Shown one piece after another: positions 47,267 to 56,257 of a stretch of DNA of 64,000 nt. Position 1 is the first letter of the stretch. Each line of letters begins with the position of its first letter. The translations under genes were made by a program, and so were the position numbers. The stretch lies in the NCBI RefSeq assembly GCF_003429085.1, contig NZ_QVTC01000060.1:1-64000 (forward strand), written 5' to 3'. The DNA is from Bacillus sp. V59.32b (GTDB taxonomy: Bacteria > Bacillota > Bacilli > Bacillales > DSM-1321). The notes under the pieces were generated by a model. It searched no databases. It had not been told where the DNA came from and saw only the letters and a program-made list of their open reading frames with translations.

Positions 47267-47367
47267 ATGAATAATCAGAAATTTTTATGCTTTTTTGCAA
47301 AATGAAGAAGGAAAAACTAAAATAAAGTCGAATTCATTATGCAAACAGATTTGGAGGTGAGATATGG

Positions 47368-48435
47368 TTGGAATCGATTGAAAAAACGGCAGAAAGAATT
47401 CTTACGCATGCAGTCCGGCTCGATGCATCAGACATCCACATCCTGCCCAGAAAAGAAAGCCCCCTCGTGCAGTTCCGCATCGATAACAAGCTTTATCCGC
47501 AAGACATGATCACCCAGGACGAATCAGAAAGAATGATCTCCCATTTGAAATTTCTCGCATCGATGGATATCGGTGAAAAGAGACGCCCGCAAAGCGGCTC
47601 GATTACGATGAAGATTGATAACAAAACCATCGGCTTACGTTTATCCACGCTTCCCGCATCTTTTTCAGAAAGCCTCGTGATCCGCTTAATTCCGCAGCAG
47701 AATATCCTTCCTTTGGAACAACTGTCCCTTTTTGGCAATACTGCGAATAAGTTAATGGCGCTCTTAAAGCATTCCCACGGGATGATTATTTTTACCGGTC
47801 CGACTGGCAGTGGGAAGACCACAACTCTCTATTCCTTGCTGCACCATGCAAAAGAAATGATTAAACGCAATGTCATAACACTCGAAGATCCAATCGAAAA
47901 TGTATCAGAGCAGATGCTTCAGGTCCAGATCAATGAAAAAGCAGGAATCTCTTACTCGGTAGGCCTAAAAGCGGCCTTACGGCATGATCCAGATATCATC
48001 ATGGTGGGAGAAATCCGGGATGCGGAAACGGCACAGATAGCAGTCCGAGCTGCGCTGACCGGCCACCTTATCCTCACCACCATGCACACCCGCGATGCAA
48101 AAGGAGCTGTCTACCGGTTGCTCGAATTTGGGATCAACTGGATTGAGATCGAACAGACCTTGATTGCAGTAACGGCCCAAAGACTTGTGGAATTAAAATG
48201 TCCTTTTTGCCAGGATGCTTGTACTTCGGAATGTCATGTCCATAAAAGAAATAAGCGGGCAAGCGTCTATGAACTATTGTATGGCAAAGGGCTTGTCCAG
48301 GTATTAAAGGCAGCGAAAGGGGATCAAGCACGGCCAAATCACCGTCAATTGAAGGATGAGATATCGAAGGCAGTTGCTTTTGGGTATGTTAAACCGGAAG
48401 AATATGATCGATGGGTGCACGGACATGAAGCGTAG
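47368..48435 (+). CDS. comGA: Competence ATPase ComGA
   Basis: 355-residue secretion ATPase (GspE/PilB type) driving assembly of the competence pseudopilus. Walker A GPTGSGKTTTLYSLL near residue 143, Asp box TLEDPIE, Walker B PDIIMVGEIRDAETA, His box LTGHLILTTMHTRDA. A C-terminal cysteine cluster (CPFCQDACTSECHVH) resembles the zinc site of GspE. TTG start after GGAGGTGAG. First gene of comGABCDEFG. Confidence 0.95.
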   Translation: MESIEKTAERILTHAVRLDASDIHILPRKESPLVQFRIDNKLYPQDMITQDESERMISHLKFLASMDIGEKRRPQSGSITMKIDNKTIGLRLSTLPASFSESLVIRLIPQQNILPLEQLSLFGNTANKLMALLKHSHGMIIFTGPTGSGKTTTLYSLLHHAKEMIKRNVITLEDPIENVSEQMLQVQINEKAGISYSVGLKAALRHDPDIIMVGEIRDAETAQIAVRAALTGHLILTTMHTRDAKGAVYRLLEFGINWIEIEQTLIAVTAQRLVELKCPFCQDACTSECHVHKRNKRASVYELLYGKGLVQVLKAAKGDQARPNHRQLKDEISKAVAFGYVKPEEYDRWVHGHEA

Positions 48436-49456
48436 TAGATGGAAAAAGAATGAACAAGCCCTTTTTCTTATCAGACTTGGCGAGTTGCTCGAAAACGGCT
48501 ATCCGCTTTCTCACGCGATCCAATTCCTTCAATTGCAGGAATCCAGGAAAAAGGCGGCGGAATTAACCGTTGCTCTTTCAAGGTTAAGAGAGGGTAATCC
48601 GCTGCACACAGTACTGGAAATGATGAACTTCCATCCGCAATTAATCAGCTATGTATTTTATGGCGAGAATCACGGCGACCTGCAGCGGGCGCTGAAAGAT
48701 GGGGGCAGTTTTTGGCTTAAGAGAACGGAAGATCTGGAGAAGATTAATAAACTGCTTGTTTATCCACTTTTTCTGTTGATTTTTGTCGGCAGTATCTTTT
48801 ATATCCTTCAGCGAGTCCTTTTGCCTAAATTTCAGGTGCTCTTCCAATCGATGGATGTCGAGCAAAATCTATTTCTAAAGATCGTGCTGGCTATTTCGGA
48901 GTTTCTTCCATCGGTTCCTTTTCTTCTTCTTGTCTTGGCGGTTATCATCTTTTGCCTGAGACAGTTTTGGTTTATGAAGCTAAACCCTCTGAAACGACGT
49001 AAGCTCCTTCACCATATTCCTGTATTTGGAAATTTCCTCAAACTCTATGACACCCACTTTTTCTCAAGTCAACTTAGTGGGTTACTTTCAGGTGGCTTGT
49101 CAATCAACGAAAGCATTCGTCTTTTCTCTGAAAATAACAGCCACCCCTTCTATCAAAAATTATGCATTCTCATTAAAAAGGAATTAACAGAAGGCAAGAC
49201 TCTCGAAGATATTTTTAAAAAGTTCTCTTTTTTTGAAAAGCATTTAGGGATCATCATTGCTAACGGACAAAAATATGGAACCCTCGACCAAGAGCTTTTT
49301 CACTACAGCCGATTTGTCCTTGTTAAGATTGAAGAAAAAACCAGCGCCTCCATCCGCATTATCCAGCCAGTTCTGTTTTCTGTTATCGGATTACTGATCG
49401 TTTCCATATACTTGGCTGTGCTACTGCCGATGTTTTCGATGCTGGGAGGATTATAA
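48425..49456 (+). CDS. comGB: Competence pilus membrane platform ComGB
   Basis: 343-residue GspF/PilC-type platform protein with three large hydrophobic segments and a duplicated cytosolic helical domain (RLGELLENGYPLSHAIQFL, GLLSGGLSINESIRLF). It anchors the pseudopilus machinery in the membrane. ATG 48425 overlaps the end of comGA by 11 nt, so translation is coupled. Confidence 0.93.
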   Translation: MKRSRWKKNEQALFLIRLGELLENGYPLSHAIQFLQLQESRKKAAELTVALSRLREGNPLHTVLEMMNFHPQLISYVFYGENHGDLQRALKDGGSFWLKRTEDLEKINKLLVYPLFLLIFVGSIFYILQRVLLPKFQVLFQSMDVEQNLFLKIVLAISEFLPSVPFLLLVLAVIIFCLRQFWFMKLNPLKRRKLLHHIPVFGNFLKLYDTHFFSSQLSGLLSGGLSINESIRLFSENNSHPFYQKLCILIKKELTEGKTLEDIFKKFSFFEKHLGIIIANGQKYGTLDQELFHYSRFVLVKIEEKTSASIRIIQPVLFSVIGLLIVSIYLAVLLPMFSMLGGL

Positions 49457-49470
49457 GGAGGAATTAATTA

Positions 49471-49800
49471 ATGAAAATGAAATGGAAACTAAAAAAGAAT
49501 GAGAAGGGCTTCACTTTGATCGAAATGCTAGTCGTACTATTGGTTATTTCGGTACTGTTGATTATCACCATTCCGAATATTACCAAGCACCAGTCAAATA
49601 TCCAAACAAAAGGCTGTGATGCATTTGTGAAAATGGTCCAGGCTCAGGTGCAAGCGTATGAAATGGATAACAACAGGCTTCCGGCCAATGTCGGTGAACT
49701 TAAAAGTGAGGGATATTTAAAGCAAACCTCTTGTCCGAATGGAGATAATATTAATCTAGATGCTGATGGAGTTGTAACGGTAGTTGTCGGAACGCCATAG
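49471..49800 (+). CDS. comGC: Major competence pseudopilin ComGC
   Basis: 109 residues. Type IV prepilin signal with cleavage before F in EKGFTLIEMLVVLLVI, glutamate at +5. Two cysteines (KGCDAF, TSCPNG) can form the disulfide known in ComGC. Processed by ComC and polymerised into the DNA-uptake pseudopilus. AAGGAGG upstream. Confidence 0.95.
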   Translation: MKMKWKLKKNEKGFTLIEMLVVLLVISVLLIITIPNITKHQSNIQTKGCDAFVKMVQAQVQAYEMDNNRLPANVGELKSEGYLKQTSCPNGDNINLDADGVVTVVVGTP

Positions 49801-50251
49801 ACAAGGTAAGAACAACTGTAAAGACGGCGGATTTACGTTGATAGAAACGCTTGTGGTACTGACAATCTTCCTCTTAATCTTTTCGCTTGCCTCATCGCTT
49901 TTCCCGCATTTCATGAAAAACCAGGAGACTGGACAGTTTTTGCGTCAGTTAAGTGATGATATCCATTATGCTCAGGCGTATGCGATCAGCCACCAGCAAT
50001 TTATTGAAGTTGTGATTGGGGCATCGGGTGAAACCTATCATATTTCAAAGGGTGTGCGGATGGGGAAGTTGTATGAACGCAAGATTCCAAAAGATCTTGT
50101 ATTCAAACAGGGCTCGATGAACTTAAGAATTGCGTTTGCACCTAACGGAAATAGTACCAGCGCTGGCACATGGTTTATAGACTCACCTCTTCACTCTTAT
50201 AAAATAACCTTTAATATCGGAAAAGGAAGGTTCCGGATTGAGAAACTCTAG
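49784..50251 (+). CDS. comGD: Minor pseudopilin ComGD
   Basis: 155 residues with prepilin motif DGGFTLIETLVVLTIF. TTG 49784 lies inside the end of comGC (17-nt overlap), which suggests coupled translation. A minor pilin that helps to initiate assembly. Confidence 0.9.
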   Translation: MSERHRQGKNNCKDGGFTLIETLVVLTIFLLIFSLASSLFPHFMKNQETGQFLRQLSDDIHYAQAYAISHQQFIEVVIGASGETYHISKGVRMGKLYERKIPKDLVFKQGSMNLRIAFAPNGNSTSAGTWFIDSPLHSYKITFNIGKGRFRIEKL

Positions 50252-50597
50252 GGGATATATTTATCTTGAAATGCTGGCTGCATTTTCTGTTTGCTGTTTT
50301 ATCGCCTTATCTGTTTTGCCGATTCTAGAGCTTGTTGCGACCGAACGGAATAATGCCATGCAGCGAATGAAAGCCCACCATTTATTATATGAGAAATTAC
50401 AAGCTTATATGGAAGGGGAGAGTGAAGCTGTGGATGAAACCTTTGTTGCCAATGGCATGACCTACAAAATGACCTGGGAGCCCTTCTTGCCCTCCTTACC
50501 ATTATCTTCGGACTTTTCCGGGATGATGAGAGGCTGTATTGAATATAAAAATTATGGGGAAAGAGATGAAATGATTTGTGATGCTGCGAAAAGATAA
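50238..50597 (+). CDS. comGE: Minor pseudopilin ComGE
   Basis: 119 residues: short N-terminus RNSRGYIYLEMLAAFS with the degenerate prepilin motif typical of ComGE, one hydrophobic helix, then a small external domain with a cysteine pair. TTG start overlapping comGD by 14 nt and ending within comGF. Confidence 0.87.
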   Translation: MRNSRGYIYLEMLAAFSVCCFIALSVLPILELVATERNNAMQRMKAHHLLYEKLQAYMEGESEAVDETFVANGMTYKMTWEPFLPSLPLSSDFSGMMRGCIEYKNYGERDEMICDAAKR

Positions 50598-51030
50598 TGG
50601 CTTTACTCTCGTAGAAATGCTTGTTTCCCTGGTGATTTTTATGATCATCGCTTCATTTGTGCTCAATCTGTTCACACTGATCCAAACGAATACGACTGAA
50701 AAGAGCAGTTTGAATCAAAAAGAGTGGGAAATATTCATTAATCAATTAAAGCGAGATGTCTGGCAATCCCGAACAATGGAGGCATCCCATAATAAGCTGT
50801 ATCTCACTGTCGGCGAAGATATGGTATTAATCGAGCAGTATCAGGATAAAGTCAGGAGGCGTTTAAACGAGACAGGCCATGAAATCGCCCTGCAAAACAT
50901 TCGCTCATTCCAGGTAATCAGCGACGGAAATTCGGTGACTGTCACGGTTGAAGATAAGCAAGGAAAACCTTTCAGGAGTAGATTGCGTCCCTTCATTTCG
51001 GTTAGCGGAGGATCCACAAATGGTGAATAA
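50578..51030 (+). CDS. comGF: Minor pseudopilin ComGF
   Basis: 150 residues. Prepilin motif DNGFTLVEMLVSLVIF, then the ComGF-type domain (SSLNQKEWEIFINQLKRDVW). GTG 50578 or ATG 50581, overlapping comGE by 20 nt. Confidence 0.9.
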   Translation: MMLRKDNGFTLVEMLVSLVIFMIIASFVLNLFTLIQTNTTEKSSLNQKEWEIFINQLKRDVWQSRTMEASHNKLYLTVGEDMVLIEQYQDKVRRRLNETGHEIALQNIRSFQVISDGNSVTVTVEDKQGKPFRSRLRPFISVSGGSTNGE

Positions 51031-51403
51031 CGAAAAGGGCGTTGTTTTTCCCATGGTGATCATCATTGCAGCCGGTTTTATTTCCTTTACGCTCTTCTCG
51101 ATTGAAAGATATGCTGTTGATAAAAATTTTTATAAAGAAAGTGAAGAAAAACTGATTCTTGAGCAGTTGATTCGCTTGGCTGCACTTGATATAACGACAG
51201 AACTTGAATCGACCGAAATCATAGCAGAAAAGAACGGAATCCTCTTTTACCCCGGCGGAGATGTTTATTATGAATGTACGAAGTCGAGTGAGACGGTGGT
51301 AAAGGTTTTACTGTACGCCAGCACGAAAGCCGAACGGAAGGCAGAATCGCTGTTTCTTTATGACATCACGCAGAATAAAGTGATAGAATGGATAGAAAAG
51401 TAG
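51020..51403 (+). CDS. comGG: Competence protein ComGG
   Basis: 127 residues from ATG 51020, preceded by GCGGAGGA and overlapping comGF by 11 nt. N-terminus VNNEKGVVFPMVIIIAAGFI has the pilin-like cleavage site without the canonical glutamate, as in other ComGG proteins. Last gene of the operon. Confidence 0.85.
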   Translation: MVNNEKGVVFPMVIIIAAGFISFTLFSIERYAVDKNFYKESEEKLILEQLIRLAALDITTELESTEIIAEKNGILFYPGGDVYYECTKSSETVVKVLLYASTKAERKAESLFLYDITQNKVIEWIEK

Positions 51404-51418
51404 TCCGGAGTGAACGTA

Positions 51419-51937
51419 ATGAAGAGCATTTATTTGACCGGCTTTATGGGGGCGGGGAAGACAACCGCAGGCCGGGTACTCGGCAAGGCGATGGAACTGC
51501 CTGTATATGATACGGATCACGAAATTGTGAAACAGCAGCGGCGAACGATCACTGACATATTTGCCGAGCAGGGTGAGGAAGCATTCCGCGAAATGGAGAG
51601 TCAGATGCTTCAGGAACTGCCGCGTGAGGATTCCATAATCACAACAGGCGGCGGAATCATCTTAAAAGAAGAAAACCGCTGCTTTCTGGCAACTCAGGGA
51701 TACTGGGTGTATTTGCATTGCGAACCGGAGGAGATCGCCGAGAGGCTTGCGAATGATGAGTCGCGGCCACTGTTGAGCGGAGAGCGGAAAAAGGACCTGC
51801 ATCGCATTTTCAACGAGCGTCTGCCGCTTTATTCACAAGCCGATATTGTTGTCGACACGACGGGGAAGGACTTGGATGAGATTGTCGATACAATCATGAA
51901 ACGAATAAAAGATATCGAAATGGGACATACTAGCTAA
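51419..51937 (+). CDS. aroK: Shikimate kinase
   Basis: 172-residue cytosolic kinase of the aromatic amino acid pathway. P-loop GFMGAGKTTAGRVL at residues 8-21, DTDHEIV (shikimate contact), ITTGGGIIL (the GGG motif), and lid arginines in RLANDESRPLLSG. ATG 51419 follows CCGGAG; it lies 15 nt after comGG and may be transcribed from the comG promoter as well. Confidence 0.94.
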   Translation: MKSIYLTGFMGAGKTTAGRVLGKAMELPVYDTDHEIVKQQRRTITDIFAEQGEEAFREMESQMLQELPREDSIITTGGGIILKEENRCFLATQGYWVYLHCEPEEIAERLANDESRPLLSGERKKDLHRIFNERLPLYSQADIVVDTTGKDLDEIVDTIMKRIKDIEMGHTS

Positions 51938-51949
51938 CGGGTGGTATGT

Positions 51950-52126
51950 ATGAAGACAAATGATTATATTAAATTTCTGACACAGCAGTTCGTGAAATAT
52001 ATGGCCATGACTAAAGAAGAAAGAAAGCTGCGGCGGGAAAACCGGAAACAGATGAGAAGGCCGTTTGTGAGCAACTGGTTTGGGATTATGCCGTTTGCCT
52101 TGATGATGCTGTTTAAGAGAAAATAG
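51950..52126 (+). CDS. yqzE: YqzE family protein
   Basis: 58 residues: YIKFLTQQFVKYMAMTKEER, a basic middle, and a hydrophobic end (WFGIMPFALMMLF). It matches the YqzE family, found after comG in Bacillus and reported as ComK-associated. Function unknown. ATG after GGGTGG. Confidence 0.85.
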   Translation: MKTNDYIKFLTQQFVKYMAMTKEERKLRRENRKQMRRPFVSNWFGIMPFALMMLFKRK

Positions 52127-52129
52127 GAT

Positions 52130-52168
52130 AAAAAACATGCCCTGCCGTTTGGCGGGGCATGTTTTTTA
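52130..52168. terminator. Bidirectional terminator between yqzE and yqhG
   Basis: AAAAACATGCCC-TGCC pairs with GGC-GGGGCATGTTTTTT with one mismatch (52131-52167), flanked by A and T runs, between convergent genes. Confidence 0.9.
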
Positions 52169-52175
52169 TGCATGC

Positions 52176-52970
52176 TTACATGGCTTTTTCCGTCAGATAG
52201 AAAAGCCCGCCATTGACGACTGCGATGTTGATGCTCGGTTCGTACTGGGCGCGCAGTGCTTCTTTTTCCGTATAATAGCTTTCGCTTTTTTCTTCCATAT
52301 CCTCGTAAAATTGTTCGAGCAGCTTTAAATCATTGTCCCATCGTTTCACAGCTTCCTCGGCCCAGGAATGGTCGTCTCCTTCAAACGTCCGCCTTATATA
52401 CGTATCCAGCCGAGATAAACCGCTTTTAGGCATGATCATCGGCGACAATGTAAACGAAAAGTCGGGAATTCTCGGGGTTGTCTGCAAGTTCAGAACTTTG
52501 CGGTGAAAATCCTCGAGGATTTGCCCGTTTATCAAGTTCAAGCCGACCGAAATAAACACATCCCGCTTGCGGTCGCATTGGTAGGATACCTTCACATTCA
52601 GGCATAACCAGGGAATGAGCGGATATTGTCCTGTCCCGTTTGATTTTGTATCCTCGAAGAGCCGAATGTAGCTTGCGAGCCTTTTTGTTGATTCGAATAT
52701 CTGGTGCAGCCGTGGTGAACCGAAATGAATATGTTCTCCCTTTACGGTGTCGGGGGCCTTCATTTGGTCGGTAATCAGCGTCAGCTTCGCCGGGTCGGGA
52801 GTGCCACCCGTTTTTTCAAGGTAATGCCAATAAAACGGCCGGTTCATCAATTCCTTGTCCATTTCGATCGTCAGCTGGACTTTTATATAGCCAGGCTGGT
52901 TTTCCATGATTTCGCAGTTGTTGGATTGAAAGTATTTGATCAAAAATTCATGAATTTCCTGTTGCTGCAC
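52176..52970 (-). CDS. yqhG: YqhG family protein
   Basis: About 264 residues, cytosolic, function unknown, encoded with the helicase YqhH throughout Bacillus. It contains MDKELMNRPFYWHYLEKTGG and PDFSFTLSPMIMPKSGLSRL, conserved in the family. GTG 52970 is 9 nt from AAGGAGG; a GTG at 52979 overlaps the site. It overlaps the end of yqhH by 23 nt, so the pair is probably co-translated and may act together. Confidence 0.87.
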   Translation of the reverse strand: MQQQEIHEFLIKYFQSNNCEIMENQPGYIKVQLTIEMDKELMNRPFYWHYLEKTGGTPDPAKLTLITDQMKAPDTVKGEHIHFGSPRLHQIFESTKRLASYIRLFEDTKSNGTGQYPLIPWLCLNVKVSYQCDRKRDVFISVGLNLINGQILEDFHRKVLNLQTTPRIPDFSFTLSPMIMPKSGLSRLDTYIRRTFEGDDHSWAEEAVKRWDNDLKLLEQFYEDMEEKSESYYTEKEALRAQYEPSINIAVVNGGLFYLTEKAM

Positions 52971-54636
52971 GAACCTCACCCTCCTTTATTTCCTGGGCAA
53001 ACTGGATCATCGATGAAAGATTATCCATTTTGATCTTCATTTCGCCTTCACTTTTTGAGGCACCAACGACATCAATTAAATATTCCTCGATATTGCCGAT
53101 TTCCAGCTTGGTCAAGATGTCATCGAGCTCCCCGATTACCTTTTCAAACAGATTAATTTTTTCATATAACAGTTTTAAGATATGATCTTCAACGGTATTT
53201 TTCGTCGCAAAATTATAGATATGAACATCCTTTTCCTGACCGAGCCTGTGGACACGGCCAATCCGCTGCTCCAGCCGCATCGGATTCCAAGGCAAATCAA
53301 AATTAATTAAATGGTGGCAAAATTGGAGGTTGATTCCTTCGCCGCCGGCTTCTGTTGCGATCAGCACCTGAACATTCTTCTGGAACAGCTCTTTCATCCA
53401 ATCCTTTTTGCCGCGCTTGAAGCCGCCGCGGAACGGCACAGAAGTAATGCCGTTTTGTTTCAGGAACCACTGTAAGTAAGCTTGAGTAGCTCGGTATTCC
53501 GTAAAGATGATGACTTTTTCATCAATCTTCTTAATCAGCTCCAATGCTTTTTCCGCTTTTGAGTTTCGCTCGACTTCTTTCAATGTCGCAAATATGTGAT
53601 TGAGCCTTTCAACAAATTCTTCCGATGGATCTTCTTCTTTTTCGATCATGTTTTTCAATGTATGCAACACAGCTTCCCGGCTGCTGCATGCCTCCCTTTG
53701 CAAAGTAAGCAAGGAAAAAGTGCTGCCTATGCCTCCAGCGGTGGATGGCCTGAATTCAGACACTGCATCGTAAAGCGCTTGTTCCGTCGGGGAAAACTCA
53801 ATGATGATCGTCTCGACAAGTCTTTTTGTCCATTCTATCCCGGTATCGGCCCTCCTGTTTCGAATCATGACTTTATTCACCAGCTCTTTTAAATGTTGGT
53901 CATCATGAATGCCTCTGCCTTTTCCTTTGTATTTTTCCGAAAACAAGGCAGCGTTTCCGAGATGTCCGGGCTTTAACAGGGAAACAAGATGAAAGATTTC
54001 TTCTACCTTGTTTTGAATGGGTGTTGCCGTCAAAAGCAGGCAGAATTTCTTTTTTAGGCTCTGCACGAATTGATAGTTCTTCGTTTTATTGTTTTTTAGT
54101 TTATGAGCTTCATCGATGATGATCAAATCGTATTCCTGGTTGAAAATAATCTCGCGGTGCGGTTCCCTTTTAGCTGTATCGATGGAAGAAACGACACAGT
54201 CGCAGGATTCCCAAACATAGCTTTTCTTTTGTCCGACAGCCGGGATGTGAAACTTTGTGTTCAACTCGAATACCCATTGGCTAACCAGTGATGCAGGCAC
54301 TAAGATCAACACTTTTTTTACGAGGCCGCGAATCATGTATTCTTTTAGAATCAAACCTGCTTCAATCGTTTTTCCCAGCCCGACCTCATCGGCGAGAATT
54401 GCTTTTCCATTCATATTCTCGACAACCTGTATCGCGGTTTCTAATTGATGGGGAAGAGGTTTTAACTGCGGCAGATGCTTTGGCGCCTGCAGACCTTCGA
54501 AATCAGGTATGACCAGATGTTCTTCGATTTGAACAGCCAGCTTGAATAACTCCCAGTTTGCCCACGGTCCGTCCTCATTGGTTCGGTGTAAGAATTCGTC
54601 TTCCCAGGTGGAATCGAATGTGATATTGATTTTCAT
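52948..54636 (-). CDS. yqhH: SNF2/RapA-type helicase YqhH
   Basis: 562-residue superfamily 2 ATPase of the Swi2/Snf2 class. Q/lead motif LKPLPHQLETA, Walker A ADEVGLGKTIEAGL, DEAH box IIIDEAHKLKN, LLTATPIQN, then the C-terminal half with TEAGGEGINLQ and RIGRVHRLGQ. It resembles RNA-polymerase-recycling RapA in the motor domain but lacks RapA accessory domains. Start ATG after AAGGAGGTGG. Confidence 0.93.
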   Translation of the reverse strand: MKINITFDSTWEDEFLHRTNEDGPWANWELFKLAVQIEEHLVIPDFEGLQAPKHLPQLKPLPHQLETAIQVVENMNGKAILADEVGLGKTIEAGLILKEYMIRGLVKKVLILVPASLVSQWVFELNTKFHIPAVGQKKSYVWESCDCVVSSIDTAKREPHREIIFNQEYDLIIIDEAHKLKNNKTKNYQFVQSLKKKFCLLLTATPIQNKVEEIFHLVSLLKPGHLGNAALFSEKYKGKGRGIHDDQHLKELVNKVMIRNRRADTGIEWTKRLVETIIIEFSPTEQALYDAVSEFRPSTAGGIGSTFSLLTLQREACSSREAVLHTLKNMIEKEEDPSEEFVERLNHIFATLKEVERNSKAEKALELIKKIDEKVIIFTEYRATQAYLQWFLKQNGITSVPFRGGFKRGKKDWMKELFQKNVQVLIATEAGGEGINLQFCHHLINFDLPWNPMRLEQRIGRVHRLGQEKDVHIYNFATKNTVEDHILKLLYEKINLFEKVIGELDDILTKLEIGNIEEYLIDVVGASKSEGEMKIKMDNLSSMIQFAQEIKEGEVRAATGNS

Positions 54637-54879
54637 TATACTGCCACCTCCTTGGGTTTCAGGAAAAAATAAAAAAAATTAAAAATATGATAGATTTAGA
54701 CTGCCATTATGTTTAAAGACGAACATTAAAGAGTGATTTATCTGTTAATGATAAGTTTTTTGTTATTATCTGATAAAAAAGATTGCAGAAAAATAGGCCT
54801 TAATGGTAGGATGAGAGTATATTCAGGCGGCAAATCTTTTCTTTTTAGTATGGCTAATCAGAAGAATTATTATAAGCGG

Positions 54880-55096
54880 ATGAAGGCAAGGGGAGAGACT
54901 ACATATGTAGCGCCGAAGGAGCAAGCTGAAAAGTGAATCTCTCAGGCAAAAGAACTCTTGCTGGACGCAGCTCTGGAGAGCGTCCGGGCGCAGGTTGTGC
55001 AAGGGCCACCAAAGGGGAAAACCTTCTATCAAGGCAAACTCTCAGGTACCAGGACAGAGAATAGCTCTATTTATAGGAGCTTCTCTGTCCTTTTTT
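54880..55096 (+). ncRNA. Tandem glycine riboswitch with terminator
   Basis: Two glycine aptamers in series. Aptamer I (~54884-54980) has GGAGAG, GCGCCGAAGGAGCAA, AATCTCTCAGGCAAAAGAAC and CTGGAGAG. Aptamer II (~54981-55052) has GGGCCACCAAAGGGGAAA and AAACTCTCAGGTACCAGGAC. A terminator follows: AGGACAGAGAA (55051-55061) pairs with TTCTCTGTCCT, then a T run. Glycine binding should favour read-through into gcvT. The upstream part of the gap (54637-54879) holds the promoter region; no gene is supported. Confidence 0.95.
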
Positions 55097-55135
55097 GTGT
55101 ATGGAAGTAAAAAATCAATAGGGAGGGAATGTAAA

Positions 55136-56242
55136 TTGGCTGAATTAAAAAGAACTTCGCTGCATGAGGTTTATAAAGAAAATGGAGGCAAAACCATCGA
55201 CTTTGGCGGGTGGGAGCTGCCCGTGCAGTTTTCCGGTATAAAAGACGAGCATGAAACCGTACGCACGAAAGTGGGGTTGTTCGATGTCTCGCATATGGGT
55301 GAAATCGAAGTAAAAGGCCCTGAGAGCATTGCATTCCTGCAAAGAATGCTCACGAATGATGTGTTGAAGCTTAAAGCGGGCGGTGCGCAGTATACGGCGA
55401 TGTGCTATGAAAATGGCGGTACCGTGGATGATTTGATTGTCTATAAGAAAAGCGAGGGAGATTATCTTCTCGTTGTCAATGCTGCCAATATCGACAAAGA
55501 TTTCAATTGGCTGCAGACAAATCTTATCGAAGATGTTGAGCTGATTAATATTTCTTCTGACATATCCCAACTTGCGCTTCAAGGGCCGGCAGCTGAAAAA
55601 GTGCTCCAAAAATTGACTGAAAATACTGATTTAAGTGAAATCAAATTTTTCACATTCCGAGAAAATGTGGACTTGGACGGAATCACCGCGCTCGTGTCCC
55701 GAACAGGCTACACCGGGGAAGATGGCTTTGAGATATATTGCAAGAGCGAGGATGGCCCGGCGTTGTGGCGAAAGCTGCTAAAAGCCGGGAAGGAAGAAGG
55801 AATCCAGCCAATTGGCCTTGGAGCCCGTGACACGCTGCGTTTTGAAGCCAATCTCGCCCTATACGGGCAAGAATTAAGTCCTGATATAACGCCAATCGAA
55901 GCTGGCATCGGTTTTGCGGTCAAGACAGATAAAGAAGCGGATTTCATCGGCAAAGCGGTTCTTTCCGAACAAAAAGAAAAGGGCGCTCCCCGTAAAATCG
56001 TCGGCATTGAGATGATCGACAGAGGAATTCCACGCCACGGGTATCCGGTCTATTCGAGAGATGAGTTAATCGGCGAAATCACGACCGGCACCCAGTCCCC
56101 TTCGCTCCAGAAAAATGTCGGTCTGGCTATTTTGAACAAAGATTATATTGAGCTTGGCACAGAGGTAGAAGTGGAAATCCGTTCAAAACGATTAAAGGCG
56201 CAGGTTGTGGCGACACCTTTTTATAAACGACCTAAAAAGTAG
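55136..56242 (+). CDS. gcvT: Glycine cleavage system T protein (aminomethyltransferase)
   Basis: 368-residue folate-dependent T protein that releases ammonia and forms 5,10-methylene-THF from the aminomethyl group on GcvH. Typical [25 protein letters not shown] and [14 protein letters not shown] motifs. TTG 55136 follows AGGGAGGG; the frame is open upstream only through the riboswitch. First gene of gcvT-gcvPA-gcvPB. Confidence 0.95.
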   Translation: MAELKRTSLHEVYKENGGKTIDFGGWELPVQFSGIKDEHETVRTKVGLFDVSHMGEIEVKGPESIAFLQRMLTNDVLKLKAGGAQYTAMCYENGGTVDDLIVYKKSEGDYLLVVNAANIDKDFNWLQTNLIEDVELINISSDISQLALQGPAAEKVLQKLTENTDLSEIKFFTFRENVDLDGITALVSRTGYTGEDGFEIYCKSEDGPALWRKLLKAGKEEGIQPIGLGARDTLRFEANLALYGQELSPDITPIEAGIGFAVKTDKEADFIGKAVLSEQKEKGAPRKIVGIEMIDRGIPRHGYPVYSRDELIGEITTGTQSPSLQKNVGLAILNKDYIELGTEVEVEIRSKRLKAQVVATPFYKRPKK

Positions 56243-56257
56243 AGGGGAAGGGTAAGA

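Noticed and set aside
47268-47330. ComK box (A4-N5-T4 pairs) before comGA
   Set aside because: A/T runs are present, but I could not place two A4-N5-T4 boxes at an accepted spacing. ComK control is likely from knowledge of the operon, not from a clear site here.
54850-54936. Small ORF (ANQKNYYKRMKARGE...) running into the glycine riboswitch
   Set aside because: No ribosome site, and its 3' part is conserved aptamer sequence, so the codons are explained by the RNA.
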